Shown: positions 54,022-63,345 of the stretch, in pieces
Layout: the number at the start of each line of letters is the position of its first letter
Position numbering within the stretch: position 1 is the stretch's first letter
Assembly (NCBI GenBank): GCA_963790095.1
Contig: CAWBNO010000019.1
Span: forward strand, 186,001 to 250,000
Source: JAAXQD01 sp963790095
Lineage (GTDB): Bacteria; Desulfobacterota; Desulfobacteria; Desulfobacterales; UBA11574
DNA: 64,000 nucleotides
Direction: 5' to 3'
The notes under the pieces: model-generated
The model's input: the letters and a program-made list of their open reading frames with translations, nothing else
Told to the model about the DNA's origin: nothing
Databases searched by the model: none
Program-made: the position numbers and the translations under genes

Positions 54022-55123
54022 ATGGAGGAGTTCTGGCGTCTGTTCAGACAAAACCGGCTTGCCATTATGGGGCTGTTTATTTTTATCCTGTTCTTCTGCT
54101 GCGCAATCACGGGCCTTTTCCTGACCTCGGGGTCCAAGCCTGTTTTTGATCCTCGTCTGGTCCGCCTCGAGGAAAAGTTGCGACCCCCTTTTTCAAAACC
54201 CAATCTCGACCTGCTGGAACCAGACCAGGTTCCAACCTTGAATTTCTATCTCATGGGAACCGATGATTTGGGAAGAGATGTTTTTTCAAGAATGCTTCAA
54301 GGGGCATGGGTTTCCCTGACCGTCGGTTTTGTGGCCGTCGGAATATCGGTGCTCATCGGCATCTTCATGGGGGGAATTGCAGGTTATTTTGGACAACATT
54401 ACTTTAAAATAGACCAGATTCTATGGACGTTATTTTTGGTTTCAGGAACAGGACTGATATTTCTTGGTGTTACCCGCTTAGGCACAGCACTTTTATTGCT
54501 CTGCCTGGCATACATCGTTTATGCGGTCTTGACCCGGCACAGATTCAGGGAAAAAGCAACTCCCACACGGCGGTCGATGTTCCACATCAATGCGGTCTCC
54601 GTGGACACCCTGATCATGCGAATCGTGGATATTATGCTCTGTTTTCCGAGCTTTTTTCTGATTCTAACGGTGGTGGCGATTCTCCCTGCAAGCATCTACA
54701 ACATTATGATCGTCATCGGATTGACCAGCTGGATGGGGACCACGCGATTTGTCCGCGCGGAATTTCTTTCCCTGAGGGAACAGGACTTTGTGGCAGCGGC
54801 AAAGGCACTGGGCGTCGGCAACTTGCGGATCATCTTTCGGCACATGATGCCCAATGCCGTCGCACCGGTGCTGGTTTCCGCCACCATCGGCATCGCTTCC
54901 GCCATTTTGACGGAGGCCGGCTTGAGCTTTCTCGGGTTCGGCGTGCCCCCGCCCCATGCCACCTGGGGCAATATCACTTTCCGACGGTAAAAGCTTCATT
55001 TTTGATGCCCCCTGGCTGACCTTCATCCCCGGGATCACCATATTGATTGTGGTGCTCTCTTTCAATCTTTTTGGTGAAGGTCTCAGGGATGTGCTGAACC
55101 CGAAACTCAGAGAAAGACATTAA
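54022..55123 (+). CDS. oppC: Peptide ABC transporter permease, OppC type, frameshifted near the 3' end
   Basis: The main frame reads from ATG 54022 (MEEFWRLFRQNRLAIMGLFI) through MGTDDLGRDVFSRMLQGAWV, the EAA loop QDFVAAAKALGVGNLRIIFR and ILTEAGLSFLGFGVPPPHAT, then stops at 54990. The true C-terminus, SFIFDAPWLTFIPGITILIV and FNLFGEGLRDVLNPKLRERH, continues in another frame to 55123. Loss of one base near 54977 restores TWGNILSDGKSF. About 100 residues between the first helix and the GTDDLG motif are longer than usual. A second indel may affect the very N-terminus (an upstream ATG lies at 53948). It is an inner-membrane subunit, paired with OppB. Confidence 0.85.
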
Positions 55124-55130
55124 ACAAAGA

Positions 55131-56126
55131 ATGACAGACAACAATATCCTTCTTTCCGTACAGGATTTAAAAGTATATTTCCGAAGCGCCGATGCATGTG
55201 CCCGTGCCGTGGATGGGGTCAGTTTCGATGTCCGGAAAGAAGAGACGGTGTGTATTGTGGGTGAATCCGGATGCGGAAAAACCGTCTCGGCCCTCAGCAT
55301 CCTCGGCCTCGTTGCAACCCCTCCCGGAGAAATCATAGACGGCCGAATCGTGTTCGCAGGACAAAATCTGTTGGAACTGGGCGAAAAAGAGATGCAAAAG
55401 ATCCGGGGAAATCATATTGCCATGGTTTTTCAGGAACCTCTGACATCCCTGAACCCGGTCTTTACCATCGAAGACCAGATCTCGGAAGCCGTTCGCATCC
55501 ATAAAAAGGTCGAAACCGAATCACTTCATGAAAAATGTATTCAGCTCTTGAAGGACGTGGGAATCTCCGATCCTGAACAACGACTCGAAGACTATCCCCA
55601 TCAGCTCAGCGGCGGTCAGAGACAACGGGTTATGATCGCAATGGCACTGGCGTGTGACCCGGATCTGATCATTGCAGATGAGCCGACCACCGCCCTCGAC
55701 GTCACGGTCCAGGCGCAGATTCTCGAACTTTTCGGGGCCATTCAGACAAAACAATCCATGTCGGTTCTATATATTACCCATGATCTCGGCGTCGTGGCAG
55801 CCATTGCCGATCGGGTGTATGTCATGTATGCCGGCATGATTGCGGAGCAGGGGAATGCGGAACACATCTTTCGTAATGCCCGGCATCCGTATACCCAGGG
55901 ACTCCTTGCCTCGCTTCCCAGCCTTTCCAAGCGGGGCAAAAGACTCTACAGCATCCCCGGCGCAGTGCCAGACCCGGCGTATAAGCCCGCGGGGTGCCCC
56001 TTTCATCCCAGGTGTCCCCATAAAGCACCGAGCTGTCATACCGAATATCCTAACATGTGCGATTACGGCCAGGGGCATCTGGCCCGCTGTCCGATACTGT
56101 TTCAAGACAAAGGCCGTCATATTTAG
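55131..56126 (+). CDS. oppD: Peptide ABC transporter ATPase, OppD type
   Basis: A 331-residue ATPase. Walker A is GESGCGKT, the Q-loop region MVFQEPLTSLNPVF, the signature LSGGQRQRVMIAMA, Walker B LIIADEPTTALD, and the switch histidine lies in LYITHDLG. The C-terminal oligopeptide-transporter extension has YKPAGCPFHPRCPHKAPSC with the cysteine set that binds a 4Fe-4S cluster in this family. It starts 7 bp after the OppC stop and is followed without a gap by oppF. Confidence 0.93.
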   Translation: MTDNNILLSVQDLKVYFRSADACARAVDGVSFDVRKEETVCIVGESGCGKTVSALSILGLVATPPGEIIDGRIVFAGQNLLELGEKEMQKIRGNHIAMVFQEPLTSLNPVFTIEDQISEAVRIHKKVETESLHEKCIQLLKDVGISDPEQRLEDYPHQLSGGQRQRVMIAMALACDPDLIIADEPTTALDVTVQAQILELFGAIQTKQSMSVLYITHDLGVVAAIADRVYVMYAGMIAEQGNAEHIFRNARHPYTQGLLASLPSLSKRGKRLYSIPGAVPDPAYKPAGCPFHPRCPHKAPSCHTEYPNMCDYGQGHLARCPILFQDKGRHI

Positions 56127-57119
56127 ATGAATTCAAAAAATAGAAATAATCCCATTATTCTTTGCGTTAAAGATTTGAAAAAACATTTTCCCATACGCAG
56201 GGGGTTTTTGCAGAAAATCTCCGGGTGGGTGAAAGCTGTGGACGGCGTCAGTTTTGAAATCGAACGGGGAAAAACCATGGGCCTGGTGGGTGAAAGCGGC
56301 TGTGGAAAAACAACGGTGGCCCGACTGATTCTGAAGCTTTTGGCGCTGGATGAAGGAAAAATTATCTACCAGGGCGTCGATATCGGTCGATTATCCGAAA
56401 AAGAGATGAAGCCCCACCGGAAAGAGATGCAGATTGTCTTCCAGGACCCCTTCGGATCGCTGAACCCCCGAATGACCGTCGGCCAGTCTGTGGAAGAGGG
56501 GTTACGGATTCTCGGCATCAAAAACCACAGGTTGCGCAAAGCCCGCCTTGAAAAACTCATGGAAATGGTGGGCATGTCCCCGGACAGCACCGATCGGTAT
56601 CCCCATGAATTCAGCGGCGGCCAGCGCCAGCGTATCGGCATTGCCCGGGCTTTGAGCGTGGAGCCGTCCCTCATCATATGCGATGAACCCATATCGGCCC
56701 TGGACGTCTCTATCCAGGCCCAGATCATTAACCTTTTAAAGGACTTGCAGGATCGGTTGGGGTTAAGTTATCTTTTCATTTCCCATGACCTCAATGTGGT
56801 GGGATATCTGTGCAACACCATTGCTGTGATGTACATGGGACAGATCATGGAGTATGCATCTGCTGAAGACATTTTTGACCATCCGCACCATCCCTATACC
56901 CGGTCATTGCTCGCTGCGATTCCCGATTCCGGGCCGCAAAAAAAATTGGCGCCCACGCTCATAAAAGAGGACATTTTCGATTCCTCGGCGGCGCTCGAAG
57001 GATGTAAATACCGGTCGATGTGTTCCATGGAAGCGCCCCGCTGTGGGAAAGAGCAGGTCCTTTTCGAAAAAATCGGGGAAGGACATTTTGTCAGATGCTG
57101 GAAAGCAATGAAAAAATAA
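56127..57119 (+). CDS. oppF: Peptide ABC transporter ATPase, OppF type
   Basis: A 330-residue ATPase, second of the pair. Walker A GESGCGKTT, QIVFQDPFGSLNPRMTV, signature FSGGQRQRIGIARAL, Walker B LIICDEPISALDVS and switch LFISHDLNVV are all present. The C-terminal family region includes GCKYRSMCSMEAPRC. It starts immediately after the oppD stop codon, so the two are translationally coupled and form the heterodimeric motor of the transporter. It is the last gene of the operon. No clear hairpin terminator follows; CAATGACC (57129-57136) and GGTCATTG (57179-57186) form only a distant inverted pair. Confidence 0.93.
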   Translation: MNSKNRNNPIILCVKDLKKHFPIRRGFLQKISGWVKAVDGVSFEIERGKTMGLVGESGCGKTTVARLILKLLALDEGKIIYQGVDIGRLSEKEMKPHRKEMQIVFQDPFGSLNPRMTVGQSVEEGLRILGIKNHRLRKARLEKLMEMVGMSPDSTDRYPHEFSGGQRQRIGIARALSVEPSLIICDEPISALDVSIQAQIINLLKDLQDRLGLSYLFISHDLNVVGYLCNTIAVMYMGQIMEYASAEDIFDHPHHPYTRSLLAAIPDSGPQKKLAPTLIKEDIFDSSAALEGCKYRSMCSMEAPRCGKEQVLFEKIGEGHFVRCWKAMKK

Positions 57120-57195
57120 AACAATGTCCAATGACCGAAATTCGAAAATTCAAACAATGTCTCGTCATGGACGATTTTGGTCATTGAATATTAAC

Positions 57196-57380
57196 GGTTT
57201 CGTAAAAAGTCTTTTGTGAGCGACATCGAGCAATTTTGGAGAAAGATTCATGATGCGTCTGGCGTTAAAAATTGCGAGCTGTTTGAGGGCGTTAGCCCGA
57301 GTTCTTGCAATTTAGCCAGGCGAGTCATGAATCCCAAAATTGCTTGGGGAGCGAGCAAAATCAGACTTTTTACGAGTTCA
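57196..57380. repeat. Long imperfect hairpin element (MITE-like)
   Basis: The left arm (57198-57253, CGTAAAAAGTC then GAGCAATTTTGG then TTCATGA) is complementary to the right arm (57325-57374, TCATGAATC then CCAAAATTGCT then GACTTTTTACG). Inside, TCTGGCGTTAAAAATTGC pairs with GCAATTTAGCCAGG, and GGGC-GTTA-GCCC forms the tip. No coding frame is present. A partial copy lies at 37361-37415. This is the look of a non-autonomous palindromic mobile element. Confidence 0.75.
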
Positions 57381-57399
57381 TCAATATTGGGATTTGAGA

Positions 57400-57431
57400 C
57401 CTGCCCGCTCGTGCCTTGTGTGGCAGGCGGG
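57400..57431. repeat. REP-like palindrome, copy B
   Basis: CCTGCCCGC then TCGTGCCTTGTGT then GGCAGGCGGG. It differs from copy A at 37580 by only a few bases in the loop. It directly follows the long hairpin element, so both element types cluster at the same sites (here and near 37.4-37.6 kb). Confidence 0.7.
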
Positions 57432-57554
57432 TTTCTTTGTAATTTGGTGCTTGGAATTTGTGATTTTAGACCAAAACTCCCGAGTGCTTGTGGGCCAAAT
57501 TGTTCTATAACGCCAATTGGATATAATTTTTGCTGTTAACAAGGAGGATCAATC

Positions 57555-58337
57555 GTGGAACCTGTATTGCTGGAAAAGGACGGACCCGTGGCATGGCTTA
57601 CATTAAATCGTCCGGAAAAGCGAAATGCACTCTCTCTGGAATTAATGGGGGACCTGCTCCGTAAACTTAACACGGTCGCCCAGGACCCGGATGTCCGTGT
57701 GGTGGTCATCAAGGGGAACGGCCCGGCGTTCTGTGCAGGGCATGACCTTGAAGAAATGGCGGGATCAGATTTTGATGTCGAACATTTTAACCATTTGTTT
57801 TCGGTCTGCGCTGAAATGATGCAACGGCTTCAAAAACTGCCCCAGCCGGTTATTGCTCAGGTTCACGGCATTGCAACAGCGGCAGGATGTCAACTGGTTG
57901 CGGCCTGCGATCTCGCCATTGCAGAAACCGGGGCTCAATTTGCCACACCGGGGGTCAAAATAGGCCTCTTCTGTACCACTCCGGCAGTACCGCTGGTTCG
58001 GATTATCGGAAAACGAAGGGCCATGGAAATGCTGTTGACAGGGCGTTTTATCTCATCCGATGAGGCCGAAAGGTACGGACTGATCAACAGGATCGTCCCC
58101 CCGGAGAACCTTGGCGAAAAGACCCGAAACCTGGCAATGGAAATCGCTCAATACAGTCGCCACACCCTCGCTTATGGAAAAGACACTTTTTACAAGCAGG
58201 TCGATCTCAATATGAGATCTGCTTACGATTATGCAACCCATGCAATTGCCATAAACTGCGTTGATGAAGATGCCCAGGAGGGTATGCTGGCGTTTTTGGA
58301 AAAGCGGAAGGCCAAGTGGAAAAATCAGAATGAATAA
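57555..58337 (+). CDS. Enoyl-CoA hydratase/isomerase-family protein
   Basis: A 260-residue crotonase-fold enzyme. LTLNRPEKRNALSLELMGDL opens the fold. The oxyanion-hole region is FCAGHDLEEMAG, and IAQVHGIATAAGCQLVAACD and LAIAETGAQFATPGVKIGLF are family signatures. The second catalytic glutamate expected in typical enoyl-CoA hydratases is not obvious, and the pattern is closer to ECHDC3-like members, so the exact reaction is uncertain. GTG 57555 has an AAGGAGG site. A shared terminator separates it from the convergent rpsI. Confidence 0.85.
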   Translation: MEPVLLEKDGPVAWLTLNRPEKRNALSLELMGDLLRKLNTVAQDPDVRVVVIKGNGPAFCAGHDLEEMAGSDFDVEHFNHLFSVCAEMMQRLQKLPQPVIAQVHGIATAAGCQLVAACDLAIAETGAQFATPGVKIGLFCTTPAVPLVRIIGKRRAMEMLLTGRFISSDEAERYGLINRIVPPENLGEKTRNLAMEIAQYSRHTLAYGKDTFYKQVDLNMRSAYDYATHAIAINCVDEDAQEGMLAFLEKRKAKWKNQNE

Positions 58338-58338
58338 A

Positions 58339-58365
58339 GGGAGCCGGCAAACACCGGCTCCCTTT
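58339..58365. terminator. Hairpin terminator between converging genes
   Basis: GGGAGCCGG (58339-58347) pairs perfectly with CCGGCTCCC (58354-58362) over CAAACA, followed by TTT. It lies between the enoyl-CoA hydratase stop and the rpsI stop and may serve both strands. Confidence 0.85.
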
Positions 58366-58383
58366 GATATAATAGAAAAAACT

Positions 58384-58779
58384 TTAGCGTTTTGAGAACT
58401 GGAACCGGGCCCGTGCACCCTTCTGGCCGTATTTCTTTCTCTCCTTTACCCTTGGATCACGTCGAACAAAACCTGCTCTTTTCAACGCCACCCTTAGATC
58501 AGGATTGGCCAGTATCAGCGCCTTGGTGATGCCGTGCCGGATTGCGCCGGCCTGTCCTGAAAAACCACCACCGGCAACTTTGGCTTTTATATCAAATGAC
58601 CCGAGCATATTGGTCAGAGCCAATGGCTGCTTGACCGTCGTTTGTACCGACTCGACCTTAAAATAATCATCAATGGGCAGGTCATTCACGGTAATGTCGC
58701 CGCCTCCGGGTTTCAACCAGGTCCTGGCTACGGCATTTTTCCGTTTGCCAGTTGCATAATAGACGTTTTCCTTCTCCAT
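58384..58779 (-). CDS. rpsI: 30S ribosomal protein S9
   Basis: A 131-residue S9. YYATGKRKNAVARTWLKPGG, the QPLALTNM segment, KVAGGGFSGQAGAIRHGITK and the C-terminal DPRVKERKKYGQKGARAR then FQFSKR tail are characteristic. The tail reaches the P site of the small subunit. The start (MEKENV) follows a GGGGA site. It is the downstream partner of rplM, with a 38-bp gap, the usual L13-S9 operon. Confidence 0.97.
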   Translation of the reverse strand: MEKENVYYATGKRKNAVARTWLKPGGGDITVNDLPIDDYFKVESVQTTVKQPLALTNMLGSFDIKAKVAGGGFSGQAGAIRHGITKALILANPDLRVALKRAGFVRRDPRVKERKKYGQKGARARFQFSKR

Positions 58780-58817
58780 ACGATTCCCCAATAATTAAAA
58801 ACACTTATTTTTATAGA

Positions 58818-59252
58818 TTAAATTTCGAAAATTTCAGGCTGCTGGGCCTCATGCGGATGCTCAACGGACGAATATACTTTTAATTTTTTAAACAGTTTTC
58901 TTCCCAGTCTATTCTTTGGCAGCATTCCCTTAACGGCAAAACGAACCAAATCTTCAGGTTTTTTTTCCATCAGTTTCTTGGCCGTAATGGTCTTCAGTCC
59001 GCCAATGTAACCGCTGTGCCGGTAATAGTTTTTTTGATCCCATTTTCTCCCGGTCAGCACCACTTTATCCGCATTAACAACAATCACCCAGTCTCCGGTA
59101 TCGGCATGTGGGGTAAAAAGGGGACTGTGCTTTCCCCGCAACCGGGCCGCCACGGAACTGGCAAGTCTTCCTAACACCGCACCTTCGGCATCAACAAGAC
59201 TCCATTTGCCTGGATTGTCCTCATTTTTTGCACTATATGTATATTTTTTCAC
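58818..59252 (-). CDS. rplM: 50S ribosomal protein L13
   Basis: A 144-residue L13. KWSLVDAEGAVLGRLASSVA, ARLRGKHSPLFTPHADTGDW, VIVVNADKVVLTGRKWDQK, YYRHSGYIGGLKTITAKKLM and AVKGMLPKNRLGRKLFKKLK are all present. It is an early assembly protein of the large subunit. AAGGAGAG-type ribosome binding is visible before the start. It heads the rplM-rpsI operon and is divergent from the CYTH gene. Confidence 0.97.
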   Translation of the reverse strand: MKKYTYSAKNEDNPGKWSLVDAEGAVLGRLASSVAARLRGKHSPLFTPHADTGDWVIVVNADKVVLTGRKWDQKNYYRHSGYIGGLKTITAKKLMEKKPEDLVRFAVKGMLPKNRLGRKLFKKLKVYSSVEHPHEAQQPEIFEI

Positions 59253-59473
59253 TGGATACTCTCCTTCATATTAAAACCTTACGAATTTAAATAAAATTTG
59301 CCCCTGTGTCAAGGGAAAAAAACGAACCGCGTCAATATTTGACACGAAACATGATTTCTAATATAAATAAACCCGTTATTAAATCCCTTGGCGATGTTAT
59401 ATACCGTCCGCTTTGAGCGGAACTCGAATATCGCCTAACGTAACATATTGAAATGGTTTGCAGGCAATGTCAA

Positions 59474-60085
59474 ATGGAAAATTTTGAAACCGAGGTGAAA
59501 TTCTATTTGCCGAAGGTGAATCCGATACGACGCCGAATTGTTGAACTGGGTGCCGATTTCAAGGGTCGGGTCTTTGAGACCAACCTGCGGTTTGAAGATG
59601 CGGATACCCGTCTGTTTCAAAAAAAATCGCTCCTGAGACTCCGAAAAGATATCAAAACCACCCTGACGTTTAAATCGGAGCCGCCTTTCAAAGACGATGA
59701 ATTTAAAACATTACGGGAGTTCGAAGTCGAGGTTTCCGACTTTGCCGTCATGAAACACATTCTGGAATCTTTAGGGTTTCATGAAGAACAGGTTTACGAA
59801 AAATGGCGTGAAACCTTTCTGTTGCGCGATACGCACCTCTGTCTCGACACCATGCCCTTCGGTGATTTTCTCGAAATCGAAGGCCCTAAAAAATCTATCA
59901 AAGAACTGGCATCCCAAATCGGGCTCAAGTGGCACAAAAGAATACTCCTGAATTATCTTGCCATATTTGATATCATCGGCAAGGAATTGAATCTGGGGTT
60001 TTCTGATGTAACATTCGAAAACTTCAAAAATATTCGATTCGACCTTGCCGAACATCCCGGTCTCCTTGATGTCCATACCCTGTAG
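59474..60085 (+). CDS. CYTH-domain protein (class IV adenylate cyclase-like)
   Basis: A 203-residue protein of the CYTH/triphosphate tunnel family. The signature ETEVKFYLP at the N-terminus is the ExExK strand, followed by LLRLRKDIKTTLTFKSEPP, LREFEVEVSDF, RETFLLRDTHLCLDTMPFGD and FLEIEGPKKSIKEL, with the charged residues that line the tunnel. Members act on triphosphates or as class IV adenylate cyclases. Which of these applies is not readable. It is followed 55 bp later by an EEP enzyme gene. No clear ribosome site precedes ATG 59474. Confidence 0.85.
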   Translation: MENFETEVKFYLPKVNPIRRRIVELGADFKGRVFETNLRFEDADTRLFQKKSLLRLRKDIKTTLTFKSEPPFKDDEFKTLREFEVEVSDFAVMKHILESLGFHEEQVYEKWRETFLLRDTHLCLDTMPFGDFLEIEGPKKSIKELASQIGLKWHKRILLNYLAIFDIIGKELNLGFSDVTFENFKNIRFDLAEHPGLLDVHTL

Positions 60086-60140
60086 ATCATCACCCATCGA
60101 ACCCATTTCGATCTCGAACCATTTAAGCCTGGAGCCTAGC

Positions 60141-60926
60141 ATGCTTTTTGTTTTGACATTAAACCTTCGTTTCGGCCTGGCTGACGACGGCCCTGACAGC
60201 TGGCAATACCGGAAGGGATGCTTTCCTCTTTTTTTCGAAAAATATCGTGCAGATTTCATGGGGTTCCAGGAAGCAAATGATTTTCAAATCGACTTTATCC
60301 ATAAAATTCTTGCTGAATATCATTATATCGGTCGGCGAAGCCCTTCTCCGGATTTCTGGCAACACAATGTTATCTTTTATAAAAATACCTGGACCTGTAT
60401 GCATCGTGAACATTTTTTCTTAAGCCCAACACCAACGGTGCCAAGCCGTTTTCGGAAAAGCCTCTGGCCGAGACAGTGCACCATTGGCATGTTCAAAAAT
60501 TCTCGCCGCCGACTTATTTGTGTCAACACACACTTGGACTTTGACGTTTCGGTCCAGACCCGAAGCGCCAAACTGATTCTCCAGCGACTGTCCCATCTCC
60601 CCAGGGACATCCCTGTAATTCTCATGGGAGACTTTAACACCCCGCCGTTTAGCCCCTGTTACAATATTTTCACCGGACACGATCAGAAACCCGCCGTCCA
60701 AGAATCCTATTTGAAAAACGCATTTGAAAAGCCTTTTCCCGGAACCCACCACGGATTCACAGGGGTTTCAAAGGGAGATCATATCGACTGGGTTCTTTAT
60801 CGGGGCAACATCCTGGTAAAGGACAGCACGGTGATTCAGGATAGATTTGACGGACGATACATGTCCGATCATTTTCCCCTCTATGCAAGGTTCAAGTGGC
60901 AGGTTTTTTCACAAGATTTATTTTAG
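60141..60926 (+). CDS. Endonuclease/exonuclease/phosphatase-family protein
   Basis: A 261-residue EEP-fold hydrolase. Metal- and substrate-site segments are intact: LTLNLRFGLADDG, ADFMGFQEANDFQIDFI with the metal-binding glutamate, NTHLDFD, VILMGDFNTPPFS, DHIDWVLYRG and the final MSDHFPLYARF. Such enzymes cleave phosphodiesters in nucleic acids or lipids. No signal peptide is present, so it is likely cytosolic. GGAGCC precedes ATG 60141. The pairing with a CYTH gene may mean joint use of a nucleotide or polyphosphate substrate, which is an inference. Confidence 0.85.
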   Translation: MLFVLTLNLRFGLADDGPDSWQYRKGCFPLFFEKYRADFMGFQEANDFQIDFIHKILAEYHYIGRRSPSPDFWQHNVIFYKNTWTCMHREHFFLSPTPTVPSRFRKSLWPRQCTIGMFKNSRRRLICVNTHLDFDVSVQTRSAKLILQRLSHLPRDIPVILMGDFNTPPFSPCYNIFTGHDQKPAVQESYLKNAFEKPFPGTHHGFTGVSKGDHIDWVLYRGNILVKDSTVIQDRFDGRYMSDHFPLYARFKWQVFSQDLF

Positions 60927-61031
60927 CTTCCCAAGGAGTTACGCCAAGGGCATCAACATTCCCGCCGAAAATCTGATAACACCGTCACCCCAGGATGGGT
61001 TTGCGCAAGAGTTTGGATGCAAAATACGGGT

Positions 61032-62144
61032 TTAAAACAGGGTGTCCACGGGCACATGTTCAAGGTCGAAGGTATGGGCAACCCCGGGGTAGGTCACCTT
61101 GCCGTAGGCCACATTGATCCCTGATTTGATTTCCGGATGAACCGTCATGGCGGTTTTCAAACCCTGGTTGGCGATTTGCAATGCATAAAACAAGGTGGCA
61201 TTGGTCAAGGCAATGGTCGACGTCCGCGGCAGGGCACCCGGCATATTGCTAACGGCATAATGCACCTTCCCGTCAACCATATATGTCGGCTCTGCATGGC
61301 TGGTTTCACGGGATGTTTCAAAACATCCGCCCTGGTCGATGGAAACATCAACCAGTACAGCACCCGTCTTCATGGTCTCAAGCATCTTGCGGGTGACCAA
61401 GGTTGGGGTCTTGCTGCCGGGAATCAGCACGGCGCCCACCACCACATCCGCACCTTGGATCAACCCACGGATAGTTGCCGGACTCGACATATGGAGGAAG
61501 CAGTTGGCCGGCATCACGTCGCTCAGATAACGGAGCCGATCCGGATTGATGTCCAGAACATACACCTTGGCTCCGAGCCCACAGGCCATTTTTGCTGCAT
61601 GGGTTCCGACAACACCCCCGCCGATGATCACCACTGTGCCCGGATCGACCCCCGGCACGCCCCCCAGCAGAACACCGTGACCCCCCTGGGCCATTTCCAG
61701 ATATTTGGCCCCTTCTTGGATGGCCATGGGGCCGGCGACTTCACTCATGGGCTTCAGGAGCGGCAGAGATCCGTCTGCTGTTTGAAGGGTTTCATAGGCG
61801 ATGCACACCGCGCCGCTTGCCATCAGGGTCCGGGTGAGGGGCTCGGATGCAGCCAGGTGCAGAAAGGAACAATAGATCTGCCCCTCCCGCAAAAGATCGT
61901 ATTCGGGGGGCTGGGGTTCTTTGACCCTTAGAATCATATCCGCCCGGTAAAAAATTTCGGCCGGCGAGTCCACCAGCTCGGCACCGGCTTTCACATAAAC
62001 GGCGTCTTGGAACCCGCTGTTGGCACCGGCACCGGTTTCCACCAGAATGGAATGCCCGAAATTTCCCATAACCTCCACGCCCGCAGGAGTCATGGCAACT
62101 CGATTTTCTTGAGGTTTGATTTCCTTCAGAACACCCACAATCAT
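61032..62144 (-). CDS. ald: Alanine dehydrogenase, copy 1
   Basis: A 370-residue full-length alanine dehydrogenase. VLKEIKPQENRVAMTPAGVE (substrate arginine), the YCSFLHLAASEPLT segment, TVVIIGGGVVGTHAAKMACG (NAD loop) and VDVSIDQGGCFETSRETSHA with the catalytic aspartate are all present. It interconverts alanine and pyruvate plus ammonia with NAD in the cytosol. It lies 88 bp downstream of a second copy on the same strand. AAAGGAAG precedes the start. Confidence 0.95.
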   Translation of the reverse strand: MIVGVLKEIKPQENRVAMTPAGVEVMGNFGHSILVETGAGANSGFQDAVYVKAGAELVDSPAEIFYRADMILRVKEPQPPEYDLLREGQIYCSFLHLAASEPLTRTLMASGAVCIAYETLQTADGSLPLLKPMSEVAGPMAIQEGAKYLEMAQGGHGVLLGGVPGVDPGTVVIIGGGVVGTHAAKMACGLGAKVYVLDINPDRLRYLSDVMPANCFLHMSSPATIRGLIQGADVVVGAVLIPGSKTPTLVTRKMLETMKTGAVLVDVSIDQGGCFETSRETSHAEPTYMVDGKVHYAVSNMPGALPRTSTIALTNATLFYALQIANQGLKTAMTVHPEIKSGINVAYGKVTYPGVAHTFDLEHVPVDTLF

Positions 62145-62232
62145 GCTGTCTTCCTTTCATTATTCAATAAGGGGAATTGGGGAAAAAACACGGGCTCCGG
62201 ATGAACCTTTACTGTCATCCGGGACGGGCGCT

Positions 62233-63345
62233 TTAAATCAACGCATCGATGGGCGTGTATTCCAGGTCGAAAGCATCTGCAACGGCTTTGTAGGTAACTT
62301 TTCCTTTGACGACGTTGGCGCCGAGTTTGATTTCCGGGGTTTCCTGAAAGGCCCGCTTCCAGCCCTTGTTGGCAATCTCCACGGCATAGGGCAGGGTGGC
62401 ATTGGTCAGTGCCATGGTGGATGTTTTGGCCACCCCCCCGGGCATGTTGGCCACACAGTAATGGACGATCCCGTCAACGGTAAAGATCGGATCCGAGTGG
62501 GTGGTCGGCTTGGATGTTTCAAAACATCCGCCCTGATCGATAGCCACATCCACCAACACCGCGCCTTTTTTCATGGTTTTGAGCATGTCCCGGGTCACCA
62601 GCTTGGGTGCCTTGGCACCGGTAACCAGCACCGCTCCCACCACCACATCGGCCTCTCTGACAAGCTTTCGGATGGCCGCCGGGCTGGCCATCAAGGGAAA
62701 GCAGTTGGCCGGCATCACATCGCTCAGGTATCGTAAACGTTCCAGGTTCAAATCCAGAACGTAAACCTTCGCGCCCAGGCCGCAGGCCATCTTGGCTGCG
62801 TTGATCCCGACGATCCCGCCGCCGATGATGACCACTGTCCCCGGATCAACCCCCGGCACCCCCCCCAGGAGAACGCCGTGGCCGCCCTGGGCCATTTCCA
62901 GATATTTGGCCCCCTGCTGAATGGCCATTCGTCCAGCCACTTCACTCATGGGGGTGAGGAGGGGCAGGGAGCCGTCTGCTTTTTGAATGGTTTCATAAGC
63001 AATATTAACGGCGTCGCTTTTGATCAAAATGTGCGTCAACTCCTCGGCCGCCGCCAGATGCAGATACGTAAAAACAATCTGGTCCTCACGGATGAGATCG
63101 TATTCCGGTGGTAGGGGCTCCTTCACATGCATCACCATGTCCGCACGTTGGAAAATCTCTTTGGGGTTTTCAACGATCTCGGCCCCGGCTTTCTCATAGG
63201 CGGCGTCGTGGAAGCCGCTGCCGCCGCCGGCAGACTTTTCCACCAGAACGGTGTGGCCGTTCTGTTTTATGACTTCCACACCGGCCGGGGTCATGGATAC
63301 ACGATTTTCCTCTGCTTTGATTTCCTTGAGAATTCCGACAATCAT
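62233..63345 (-). CDS. ald: Alanine dehydrogenase, copy 2
   Basis: Also 370 residues and aligns without gaps to copy 1 over nearly the whole length, with the same motifs (LKEIKAEENRVSMTPAGVEV, TVVIIGGGIVGINAAKMACG and VDVAIDQGGCFETSKPTTHS). The two differ at many positions, so the duplication is not recent. ATG 63345 has a strong AAGGAGAAC site; a slightly longer frame upstream lacks one. It is the first gene of the pair and possibly shares a promoter with copy 1. Confidence 0.95.
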   Translation of the reverse strand: MIVGILKEIKAEENRVSMTPAGVEVIKQNGHTVLVEKSAGGGSGFHDAAYEKAGAEIVENPKEIFQRADMVMHVKEPLPPEYDLIREDQIVFTYLHLAAAEELTHILIKSDAVNIAYETIQKADGSLPLLTPMSEVAGRMAIQQGAKYLEMAQGGHGVLLGGVPGVDPGTVVIIGGGIVGINAAKMACGLGAKVYVLDLNLERLRYLSDVMPANCFPLMASPAAIRKLVREADVVVGAVLVTGAKAPKLVTRDMLKTMKKGAVLVDVAIDQGGCFETSKPTTHSDPIFTVDGIVHYCVANMPGGVAKTSTMALTNATLPYAVEIANKGWKRAFQETPEIKLGANVVKGKVTYKAVADAFDLEYTPIDALI

